Shown here: positions 1 to 6,812 of the stretch, piece after piece | Layout: the number at the start of each line of letters is the position of its first letter | Numbering within the stretch: position 1 is the stretch's first letter | NCBI GenBank assembly: GCA_013812695.1 | Contig: JACCSZ010000423.1 | Location: forward strand, 1-13,390 | From: Gemmatimonadales bacterium | GTDB lineage: Bacteria > Gemmatimonadota > Gemmatimonadetes > Gemmatimonadales > GWC2-71-9 | Direction of reading: 5' to 3' | DNA length: 13,390 nucleotides | The notes under the pieces: model-generated | Databases searched by the model: none | What the model was told of the DNA's origin: nothing | Seen by the model: only the letters and a program-made list of their open reading frames with translations | Made by a program: the position numbers and the translations under genes

Positions 1-1
1 C

Positions 2-265
2 ACCACGTCCGCCTCCGCGCGCGCGGTGGCCGCGGCGCTGCAGGCTGAGCCGCGCCTCGCCGGCATCGCCATCGACCCGCTCGCCGTCGCGCGCGGCGTG
101 GTGGAGCTGCGTGGCTGGGTGCCCTCCCGTCCCATCCGGACCCTCGCGTGCCGCACCGCGCTGGCCGTGCCCGGCATCGAGAGCGTGATCAACAGCCTGC
201 TGGTCCGGGGCGAGGACGACGCCACCCGAGCCGAGGAACCGCGGGCCACCGACCAGAGCGCATGA
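2..265 (+). CDS. BON-domain protein, C-terminal part (5' end outside window)
   Basis: The reading frame is open from base 2, so the gene begins upstream of the window. About 60 visible residues fit a BON domain (a small alpha/beta fold thought to bind phospholipid or other envelope material). They show a helix rich in Ala/Arg, then a strand with GVVELRGWV, a helix containing LACRTALAVPGIESV, and the closing strand INSLLVRG. The pattern 'V-x-L-x-G-x-V ... A-x-x-V-x-G-V-x-x-V-x-N-x-L-x-V' is the family signature. A short acidic tail follows. The stop TGA overlaps the valS start as ATGA, so the two are probably cotranslated. A GTG at 26 could serve as an internal start, but the frame and domain continue upstream of it. 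The fold call is fairly sure; any specific role is not. Confidence 0.78.
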   Translation, partial: TTSASARAVAAALQAEPRLAGIAIDPLAVARGVVELRGWVPSRPIRTLACRTALAVPGIESVINSLLVRGEDDATRAEEPRATDQSA

Positions 266-2949
266 CCGAGCCGCTCGCTCCGCAATACAATCCGTCCGCC
301 ATCGAGTCCGCCCTCTATGCCTGGTGGCAGGAGCGCGGCCTGTTTTCACCCGACGCCGGCCCACAGGGATCCGGCGGCGCGCCGTACGTGCTCATGATGC
401 CGCCGCCGAACGTCACGGCGGTGCTCCACATGGGTCACGGTCTCAACAACACCGTGCAGGATGTGCTGATCCGCTTCGAGCGCATGCGCGGCCGGCGCGT
501 GCTCTGGCTTCCGGGCACCGACCATGCGGGCATCGCCACCCAGAACGTCGTCGAGCGTCTCCTCGCCAAGCAAGGGCTCACCCGATTCGATGTAGGGCGC
601 GAGGACTTCGTCGAGCGCGTGTGGAGCTATGTCCAGGAGACTGGCGTCGCGATCCTCACCCAGCTCCAGGCCATCGGCAGCTCCGCCGACTGGTCCCGCA
701 CCTACTTCACCCTCGACGAAGGCCTCTCGCACGCGGTGCGCGAGGCCTTCGTCACGCTGTTTGAGGAGGGGCTGGTCTACCGGGGCCACTATATCATCAA
801 CTGGTGCCCGCGCTGCCTCACGGCCCTGTCCAATGAAGAGGCGGAGAAGGAGGAGACGGACGGCAGGATCTGGCACCTTCGCTATCCGCTCGCCGACGGC
901 AGTGGTCACGTCATAGTCGCCACGACCCGGCCAGAAACGATGCTGGGGGATACCGCCGTGGCCGTGCATCCCGACGACGAGCGCTACCGGTCGTTGATCG
1001 GTCGCGATCTCCTGCTGCCCGTGGTGGACCGCCCCGTGCCGATCGTGGCGGACGATGCGGTCGATCCGACGTTTGGCACCGGCGCCGTGAAGGTGACGCC
1101 GGCACACGATCCGGCCGACTTCGAGATCGGCCGCCGGCACGGCCTGCCCTCCATCGACGTGATGACGCCCGAAGCCAGGATCAGCCTGGCGGCACCGGAC
1201 CGCTTTCAGGGGCTCGACCGTTTCGACGCACGCGCTCGCGTAGTGGCCGAGTTCGAGGAAGCCGGACTGCTCGACAAGGTCGAGCCGCACCGACACGCGG
1301 TCGGGCACTGCTACCGCTGTGGCACGGTGATCGAGCCGCGGCTCTCGGAGCAATGGTTCGTCCGAATGGAACCGCTCGCCCGCCCCGCGCTCCAGAAGTA
1401 CCGCGACGGCACCTTGCGCTTCATTCCCGAGCGCCGTGGCGACGACTACACCCAGTGGCTCGAGGGCATCCGGGACTGGTGCATCTCACGCCAGCTCTGG
1501 TGGGGCCATCGCATTCCGGTGTGGTACTGCAAGGCGGAGGCGTGCGCTCGAACCACGGTGAGCCGAACGGCGCCGGAGCGCTGTCCCGATTGTGGAGGAC
1601 CGGTCAAGCAGGACGAGGACGTGCTAGACACCTGGTTCTCGTCGTGGCTCGTCCCGTTCTCGAGCCTGGGCTGGCCGGACCGCACGCCCGATCTCGCGGC
1701 CTTCTACCCGGGGCACACCCTGGTGTCGGCGCCGGAGATTCTGTTCTTCTGGGTGGCGCGGATGATCATGTCCGGCGTGCACTTCATGGGGGAGGTGCCG
1801 TACACGCACGTGTACCTCCACGGCACCGTTCGCGACACGCAGCACCGCAAGATGTCCAAGTCGCTCGGCAACGGGATCGACCCGCTGGAGGTGGTCGAGC
1901 GCTACGGCGCCGACGCCCTTCGCTACTCGCTCGTCTCGGGAATGTCGGTCGGCACCGACGTCGTTCTGAATCCGGACGATCTCGAGGGGTCGTTCGCGCC
2001 CGGACGGAACTTCGCCAACAAGCTCTGGAATGCGGGCCGGTTCATCCTGTCCCACCTTCAGGGGCCGCCGCGTCCGCTGGCCGGCGCGCCCGGCGCGGTA
2101 CGGCCCGACGAGCTCACCCTCGCGGACCGCTGGATCATCGCCCGGTGCGATGCGACGGTTCGCGAAGCCACCGACGCCTATGAAAAGTTCCGGCTCAACG
2201 AAGCGGCGGGTGCGGTGTACCGCTTTCTCTGGAGCGATCTGGCCGACTGGTACATCGAGCAGATCAAGCCCCGGCTGTACGGTGATGCGCCCGGTGGCGA
2301 CGTGGCGCGGGCCGTGGTGGCGCAGACGTTCGACGTGGCGCTCCGGCTGCTGCACCCCGTGATGCCGTTCGTGACCGAGGCGCTCTGGCGGCGCTTTCCC
2401 GGCCGTCCCGCCGAGGCATCGATCTCGATCGCGCCGTGGCCGCGGCCCGACGCCCGCGCGGAGGACGCCGGGGCGGTCGCGGAGTTCGAGGTGGTGCAGC
2501 AAGTCGTGAGCGCGGTCCGGACCATTCGGGCGGAGTACGGCGTGCAGCCCGGCCAGACGGTGCGGGCGTTCGTCAGCCAGGCGGGTCGCGCGCCGGCTCC
2601 CACCCTCGAGCGCGAGCGGGGCACCATCATGCGACTGGCCAAGCTCTCGGAGCTCGTGCGGGCCGACAGCCCCGGCGGACCCGGCGGCCACGCGGTGCTC
2701 CCCGACGGCACCGCGGTGTTCGTGCCACTCGACGATGCGATCGACGTCGGCCGCGAGTGCGGCCGACTCGGCAACGAGGCCGACCGTCTGAGCGCGTTGC
2801 TGACCTCGCAGGCCAGGAAGCTAAGCAACGAGCAGTTCGTCGCCCGCGCGCCGGCCGACGTGGTAGCGCGTGAACGCGAGAAGCTCGCGGCCTGGACCGA
2901 GCAACGCGAGGTGCTGGTGCGAAAGCGGGAACTGCTGGGGTGCGGGTGA
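262..2949 (+). CDS. valS: Valine--tRNA ligase (ValRS)
   Basis: This class I aminoacyl-tRNA synthetase attaches valine to tRNA-Val in the cytoplasm. The 895-residue length is normal. The Rossmann signature PPPNVTAVLHMGH lies at residues 47-59 (HMGH 56-59) and KMSKS at 530-534. The editing (CP1) domain carries the TTRPET motif at 221-226. Cys pairs at 182/185 and 350/353, plus a third Cys-rich segment before DEDVLDTWFSSW, suggest zinc knuckles. HPVMPFVTEALW marks the anticodon-binding domain, and the last ~75 residues are the charged coiled-coil arm typical of ValRS. I chose ATG 262 because homologs begin near TEPLAPQYNPSAIE; the same frame is open upstream to 148, but that extension is Arg-rich noise overlapping the BON gene. 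The 3' end overlaps the next gene by 10 bases. Confidence 0.98.
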   Translation: MTEPLAPQYNPSAIESALYAWWQERGLFSPDAGPQGSGGAPYVLMMPPPNVTAVLHMGHGLNNTVQDVLIRFERMRGRRVLWLPGTDHAGIATQNVVERLLAKQGLTRFDVGREDFVERVWSYVQETGVAILTQLQAIGSSADWSRTYFTLDEGLSHAVREAFVTLFEEGLVYRGHYIINWCPRCLTALSNEEAEKEETDGRIWHLRYPLADGSGHVIVATTRPETMLGDTAVAVHPDDERYRSLIGRDLLLPVVDRPVPIVADDAVDPTFGTGAVKVTPAHDPADFEIGRRHGLPSIDVMTPEARISLAAPDRFQGLDRFDARARVVAEFEEAGLLDKVEPHRHAVGHCYRCGTVIEPRLSEQWFVRMEPLARPALQKYRDGTLRFIPERRGDDYTQWLEGIRDWCISRQLWWGHRIPVWYCKAEACARTTVSRTAPERCPDCGGPVKQDEDVLDTWFSSWLVPFSSLGWPDRTPDLAAFYPGHTLVSAPEILFFWVARMIMSGVHFMGEVPYTHVYLHGTVRDTQHRKMSKSLGNGIDPLEVVERYGADALRYSLVSGMSVGTDVVLNPDDLEGSFAPGRNFANKLWNAGRFILSHLQGPPRPLAGAPGAVRPDELTLADRWIIARCDATVREATDAYEKFRLNEAAGAVYRFLWSDLADWYIEQIKPRLYGDAPGGDVARAVVAQTFDVALRLLHPVMPFVTEALWRRFPGRPAEASISIAPWPRPDARAEDAGAVAEFEVVQQVVSAVRTIRAEYGVQPGQTVRAFVSQAGRAPAPTLERERGTIMRLAKLSELVRADSPGGPGGHAVLPDGTAVFVPLDDAIDVGRECGRLGNEADRLSALLTSQARKLSNEQFVARAPADVVAREREKLAAWTEQREVLVRKRELLGCG

Positions 2950-4244
2950 AGGGCGGGATCACCGTCATGGCCGCGGTGTGTGCGCTCGGCTGCGCCCGCA
3001 TCGAGCCGCCCCCCGGCGGAGCGCCCGACCCCGAGCCGCCGCAGCTCGTCGCGACTCGGCCCGATTCATTCGCCCGGCTGCCCGACTTCGATGGGCACGT
3101 CGAGTTTCAGTTCGATGAGGTGATCTCGGAGGGCGGGTCCCCCAACCAGGGCACCGGCACCGGTGATCTCGAGAAGCTCGTCATCCTCTCGCCGTCGGAC
3201 CGGGTGCCGAGCGTCTCGTGGCGCCGGACCCGGATCGCGGTGCGTCCCGCCGAAGGGTGGAAGCCCAACCGCGTGTACAGGGTGGAGCTGCTTCCCGGCA
3301 CTACCGATCTCCGGCGGAACCGGAGCGCCGAGGGCGCGGTGCTCACCTTCACGACCGGCGCGCCGCTCCCGGCCACCACGATTCAGGGCACCGTGGTGGA
3401 CTGGACCACTGGCCGGCCTGCGCCCGCCGCGCTGGTCGAGGCCATCCTGATGCCCGATAGCCTCTCCTACCGCGCCTTGGCGGACTCCAGCGGGCGCATC
3501 GAGTTCGGGCCGCTGCCGGCAGGCGACTACATCGTGCGGGGCATCCTCGATGAGAACCGAGACCTGCGCCCGGACCCGCGCGAGGCCTACGATAGCGTGC
3601 GCCTCGCGCGCGGAAAGACGGCGGCGGGCGAGCTCTGGGCGTTCGTGCACGATACGACACCGATCCGCATTCGGGGCGTCGCCGTGGCCGACAGCGTCTC
3701 GGCGACGATCGATCTGAGTCAGAGCCTCGACCCGCGCCAGCGCCTGGCGGTCGGACAAGCCGTCGTCCGGCTGCTGCCTGACTCGTCGGCGGTGCGGGTG
3801 ACCTCGCTCCTGCCGAAACCGCTGGATGACAGCCTTAACCGGCGCGTCACCGCTGCCCGCGACAGCACCGCCCGCGATTCACTCCGCGCCGACAGCACGC
3901 GCGCCGATACTTCGCGCGCCGGCCGCCCCGGGATCGTCGAGGTCGAGGAGGGCCCGGGAGGCGGCAGGCCCGGGCGCGCCCGCGCGGAGTTGCCGCCGCT
4001 GACCAGCCGCCCTCCGCTGACCGACAAGCTGGTTGTGCGGGTGGCTCGACCGTGGACGCCTGGCGCCAGGTACGAGGTCGAGCTCCGCGGCGTCCGCAAT
4101 GTGACCGGCGTCGGGACCGACATCAAAGGCGTGCTGGCGGTGGCCAAACCAACGCCGCCCGACTCCACCACGCGAGGAGCCGATTCCCTCAAGCGCCGGC
4201 CTCCGACGCGGCCTCCACCCCGACCTCCCCAGCGGGCGCCGTGA
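2940..4244 (+). CDS. Ig-like (Big_5) domain lipoprotein
   Basis: The 434-residue protein is probably exported and lipid-anchored. From GTG 2940 the N-terminus is a basic stretch, a short hydrophobic core and ALGC with Cys18, followed by the RIEPPPGGAPDPEPPQLV sequence usual after the lipobox in Bacteroidetes/Gemmatimonadota Big_5 proteins. The lipobox is slightly atypical because Ala, not Leu, sits at -3. An Ig-like Big_5 domain covers about residues 35-142. A carboxypeptidase-regulatory-like beta domain follows at about 147-222 (IQGTVVD, SGRIEFGPLPAGDYIVRGILDENRD). A low-complexity Asp/Ser/Thr/Arg linker (about 300-325), a second strand-rich segment and a Pro/Arg-rich tail complete it. Starting at the ATG at 2967 would leave only eight residues before the Cys, too short for a signal peptide, so GTG is preferred. 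The stop overlaps the selA GTG. Function is unknown; envelope structure or adhesion is plausible. Confidence 0.87.
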   Translation: MRVKGGITVMAAVCALGCARIEPPPGGAPDPEPPQLVATRPDSFARLPDFDGHVEFQFDEVISEGGSPNQGTGTGDLEKLVILSPSDRVPSVSWRRTRIAVRPAEGWKPNRVYRVELLPGTTDLRRNRSAEGAVLTFTTGAPLPATTIQGTVVDWTTGRPAPAALVEAILMPDSLSYRALADSSGRIEFGPLPAGDYIVRGILDENRDLRPDPREAYDSVRLARGKTAAGELWAFVHDTTPIRIRGVAVADSVSATIDLSQSLDPRQRLAVGQAVVRLLPDSSAVRVTSLLPKPLDDSLNRRVTAARDSTARDSLRADSTRADTSRAGRPGIVEVEEGPGGGRPGRARAELPPLTSRPPLTDKLVVRVARPWTPGARYEVELRGVRNVTGVGTDIKGVLAVAKPTPPDSTTRGADSLKRRPPTRPPPRPPQRAP

Positions 4245-5599
4245 ACGACCGCCGGCGGGCGCTCCCCTCGGTGGACCGGCTCCTCCATGAGCCCGAGGTG
4301 CAAACGCTGCTGGCAGCGGCGCCCCGAGCCGCGGTCGTGACCGCCATTCGCGAGGCGCTGGACGCCGCCCGCACCCGCCGCGCGGGCCCGCCCGAGGACT
4401 GGGCCACCGACATCCGCGAACGCCTGGCGGAGCGCCGCCGCCCCGGGCTCCGGCCGGTGCTCAACGCGACCGGGGTGGTCGTCCATACCAATCTGGGCCG
4501 CGCCCCCCTCGCCGAGTCGGCCGTGCAGGCGATGACGGCGATCGCCGCCGGTTACAGCAACCTCGAGTTCGATCTCGACACCGGCACCCGCGGCAGCCGC
4601 ACCGATCACTGTCGGGAGCTGCTCCGCAGGGTCACCGGCGCGCCCGACGCGCTGGTGGTGAACAATGCCGCCGGGGCGCTGGTGCTCGCCCTCAACGCGC
4701 TGGCGGCAGGGCGCGACGTGCTCATCTCCCGCGGCGAGCTGATCGAGATCGGCGGCTCGTTCCGGATTCCCGACATCATGACCCGGAGTGGCGCGCGGCT
4801 CCGCGAGGTGGGCACGACCAACCGCACCCACCTCGACGATTACCGTCAGGCGCTCGACGGGGACGTCGCGGCGATGCTGACCGTGCACCGCTCGAACTTC
4901 GCCCAGGTCGGCTTCGTCGCGTCGCCCGAGCCGGCAGCACTGGCAGCGCTCGCGGTCGAGGCGGAGGTGCCCTACCTCCACGACGTCGGCAGCGGACTCC
5001 TCGCCGATCTCGCTCCGTGGGGACTGACCTCCGAGCCGCGCGTGGCGGACGCGCTCGCGGCCGGCGCCGGCCTGGTCCTCTTCAGCGGCGACAAGCTGCT
5101 CGGCGGTCCGCAGGCCGGCTGTGTCGTCGGTGGAAGCGCGCTCGTCGCGCGCTGCCGGGACAACCCCTTGGCCCGTGCGATGCGCGCCGACAAACTCACC
5201 CTGGCCGCGCTCGGCGCGACGCTCGCGCTGTACGAGGACGCGGACACGTCGGTGCGCGAGATCCCTGTGCTCCGCATGCTGACGCTGGCCGCGGCGGAGC
5301 TCGAGCAGCGGGCAACCCGGCTGGCCGCCGAGTGTCCGAGTGTCCTCGGTCCGACGCTCGTGCCCGGCGAGTCGGCCGTTGGCGGCGGGTCGTTCCCCAA
5401 CGCGGCCCTTCCCACGACACTCGTGGCACTCGACGCGGGCGCACTCGGCCCTGACGGGCTGGCGCTCCGGCTCCGACTCGGCGACCCGCCGGTGATCGCG
5501 CGCGTGTCGGCCGGCCGCGTGCTGCTCGACCCGCGCACCCTGCCCGACGACGCGGCACCCCACATCGGCCGGGCACTCGCGCAGGCACTGCTCGCATGA
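4241..5599 (+). CDS. selA: L-seryl-tRNA(Sec) selenium transferase
   Basis: SelA is a PLP-dependent cytoplasmic enzyme that converts Ser-tRNA(Sec) to Sec-tRNA(Sec) using selenophosphate. The 452-residue length matches the family (E. coli about 463). Family landmarks appear in order: LPSVDRLL at the N-terminus, RPVLNATGVVVHTNLGRAPL (71-90), SNLEFDLDTG with the Arg-rich segment after it, DALVVNNAAGA, SRGELIEIGGSFRIPDIM, EVGTTNRTH and FSGDKLLGGPQAG, where Lys285 is the expected PLP lysine. RADKLTLAALGATLALY and a C-terminal LRLRLGDPPVIARV segment follow. GTG 4241 is the start because it sits just before the conserved N-terminus and overlaps the upstream stop (GTGA); the frame is open further upstream only as out-of-frame lipoprotein sequence. 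selB, selC and selD are absent from the window, so selenocysteine use is implied but not shown here. Confidence 0.97.
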   Translation: MNDRRRALPSVDRLLHEPEVQTLLAAAPRAAVVTAIREALDAARTRRAGPPEDWATDIRERLAERRRPGLRPVLNATGVVVHTNLGRAPLAESAVQAMTAIAAGYSNLEFDLDTGTRGSRTDHCRELLRRVTGAPDALVVNNAAGALVLALNALAAGRDVLISRGELIEIGGSFRIPDIMTRSGARLREVGTTNRTHLDDYRQALDGDVAAMLTVHRSNFAQVGFVASPEPAALAALAVEAEVPYLHDVGSGLLADLAPWGLTSEPRVADALAAGAGLVLFSGDKLLGGPQAGCVVGGSALVARCRDNPLARAMRADKLTLAALGATLALYEDADTSVREIPVLRMLTLAAAELEQRATRLAAECPSVLGPTLVPGESAVGGGSFPNAALPTTLVALDAGALGPDGLALRLRLGDPPVIARVSAGRVLLDPRTLPDDAAPHIGRALAQALLA

Positions 5600-5622
5600 C
5601 CGGCCGGGCATGACCGGCCGGG
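5595..5622 (+). repeat. 14-bp tandem duplication at the selA/gmhB junction
   Basis: CATGACCGGCCGGG occurs twice in tandem (5595-5608 and 5609-5622). The first copy holds an ATG (5596) overlapping the selA TGA. Its frame reads five codons and stops at a TGA (5611-5613) that overlaps the ATG at 5610, the start of the HAD gene. The two self-complementary CCGGCCGG cores (5600-5607, 5614-5621) can also form an 8-bp hairpin with the 5610 ATG in its 6-nt loop. These facts are read directly; any effect on translation is inferred. Confidence 0.95.
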
Positions 5623-6161
5623 CCGCGGTGTTTCTCGACCGCGACGGCACCATCATCGAGGACGGGATGTATCTCCGCGACCCCGGCGATGTGCGGCTGC
5701 TGCCCGGCGCCGCCGCGGCGTTGCGCGCGCTCAACGAGGCCGGGCTTCCGGCCGTGGTGGTGACCAACCAGTCGGGGATCGCGCGCGGTCTGCTCACCGA
5801 GGACGATTACGTGGCCACGGCCGGGCGCCTGGATCACCTGCTGGAGGCGGAGCACGCGCGGCTGGACGCGCGATATCACTGTCCGCACCTGCCCGAGGTC
5901 ACGGGACCCTGCCAGTGCCGGAAGCCCGGTCCGGCGCTCTACGAACGGGCCGCGCGCGACCTCGAGCTCGATCTCGGACGGAGCTGGTGGGTGGGGGACC
6001 GGCTGCGCGACCTGGAGCCCGCGACTCGATTCCGTGGTCGAGCCGCCCTGGTCCTGACCGGCGCCGGACTCCTGGAATCGCGACGGCCGGCAGCCCGTGA
6101 CTGGCCTGCTGTTCCCGATGTCGAAGCCGCGGTGCGGATGATCCTCGGCGCCGCGTTCTAG
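5610..6161 (+). CDS. gmhB: HAD-IIIA phosphatase, GmhB-like (heptose 1,7-bisphosphate 7-phosphatase type)
   Basis: The 183-residue HAD-superfamily phosphatase has the layout of D-glycero-D-manno-heptose-1,7-bisphosphate phosphatase, which acts in ADP-heptose supply for envelope glycans. The nucleophile motif FLDRDGTII has Asp10 and Asp12. Motif II VVVTNQSGIARG has Thr52. A zinc-binding loop has Cys91, His93, Cys101 and Cys103, followed by RKP with Lys105, and the last motif VGDRLRDLEPA has Asp130 and Asp134. The zinc loop separates it from generic HADs and matches GmhB and the HisB N-terminal domain; histidinol-phosphate phosphatase or another sugar phosphatase remains possible because no other heptose gene is in the window. 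ATG 5610 is the start; the 5596 ATG stops after five codons. No Shine-Dalgarno sequence separate from the repeat is visible, so re-initiation after selA is likely. Confidence 0.86.
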   Translation: MTGRAAVFLDRDGTIIEDGMYLRDPGDVRLLPGAAAALRALNEAGLPAVVVTNQSGIARGLLTEDDYVATAGRLDHLLEAEHARLDARYHCPHLPEVTGPCQCRKPGPALYERAARDLELDLGRSWWVGDRLRDLEPATRFRGRAALVLTGAGLLESRRPAARDWPAVPDVEAAVRMILGAAF

Positions 6162-6163
6162 GG

Positions 6164-6199
6164 TTGCTCGCGCACGGCCTGGCGTTAGCTTCCCCGCCC
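6164..6199 (+). promoter_or_regulatory. Putative promoter of purN-purH operon (leaderless)
   Basis: A TTGCTC (6164-6169) lies 16 bases before TAGCTT (6186-6191), a plausible -35/-10 pair. The surrounding GGCCTGGCGTTAGCTTCC (6176-6193) recurs with one T missing at 11078-11094, ahead of the tRNA-Ser-like sequence. The A of the purN ATG (6200) is nine bases past the last T of the hexamer, where transcription would normally begin. No Shine-Dalgarno sequence fits between. The element is seen; promoter activity and leaderless initiation are inferred. Confidence 0.6.
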
Positions 6200-6805
6200 A
6201 TGACGATGCGCGTGGCGGTCGCCGCCTCGGGGCGCGGCAGCAATCTCGAGGCGCTGTTGCGTGCCCTGGGACCAGACGAGCCGGCGCGAGTGGAGCTGGT
6301 CCTGAGCAATCGGGCCGACGCGGGCGCGCTCGAGCGCGCCCGCCTGCGTGGCATCGCGGCGGAGGTGCTGCCCGATGCCGCCGATGCCGTCGACTGGCTC
6401 GCCCGCCTGGAGCGCCACCGGATCGACCTCGTGGTGCTGGCCGGCTATCTGAAGCTCGTTCCCGCCCCGGTCATCGCCCGGTTTCGCAATCGCATCGTCA
6501 ACGTCCACCCGGCCCTGCTCCCGTCGTTCGGCGGGCTCGGGATGTACGGGCATCGCGTCCACGAAGCCGTGCTCCGGAGCGGCGCTCGCGAGAGCGGCGC
6601 CACCGTCCATCTCGTCGAGGAGGTGTACGACTGCGGCGCCATTCTGGCGCAGGCCCGCGTCCCGGTGCTGCCCGGCGACACGCCCGAGCAGCTCGCCGCG
6701 CGGGTGCTCGAGGTCGAACACCGCCTCCTGCCCGCGGTCGTGCGGGCCGCCGGGGGCGCCGGACGGCCGGTGCCACTGACAGAGCCCGTGGGGTCCATAG
6801 CGTGA
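6200..6805 (+). CDS. purN: Phosphoribosylglycinamide formyltransferase (GART)
   Basis: PurN transfers a formyl group from 10-formyl-THF to GAR, the third step of de novo purine synthesis. The 201-residue length is typical. The phosphate-binding loop AASGRGSNLEAL holds GRGSN at 11-15. The catalytic triad is visible as Asn101 and His103 in NVHPALLP and Asp144 in YDCGAIL, equivalent to Asn106, His108 and Asp144 of the E. coli enzyme. VVLAGYLKLVP precedes the active site, and GGLGMYGHRVHEAVL is the loop variant I associate with Bacteroidetes-type PurN. I chose ATG 6200; ATG 6206 is a close alternative. An in-frame TTG at 6164 is rejected because it lies within the predicted promoter and would add unconserved residues. 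purH follows after seven bases, so the two are surely cotranscribed. Confidence 0.96.
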   Translation: MTMRVAVAASGRGSNLEALLRALGPDEPARVELVLSNRADAGALERARLRGIAAEVLPDAADAVDWLARLERHRIDLVVLAGYLKLVPAPVIARFRNRIVNVHPALLPSFGGLGMYGHRVHEAVLRSGARESGATVHLVEEVYDCGAILAQARVPVLPGDTPEQLAARVLEVEHRLLPAVVRAAGGAGRPVPLTEPVGSIA

Positions 6806-6812
6806 TTGCGTC

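Noticed and set aside
148..261. N-terminal extension of valS
   Set aside because: The added 38 residues are Arg/Gly/Pro-rich and read out of frame through the BON gene; the conserved ValRS start fits ATG 262.
2817..2825. Reverse-strand TTAGCTTCC inside valS, like the promoter core
   Set aside because: Only nine bases match, the GGCCTGGCGT part is absent, and it lies inside a coding region pointing against the operon.
3719..5797. Long minus-strand open frame (692 codons) opposite selA and the lipoprotein gene
   Set aside because: Arg/Gly/His-rich translation without motifs; it is the antisense shadow of intact selA and the lipoprotein gene in GC-rich DNA.
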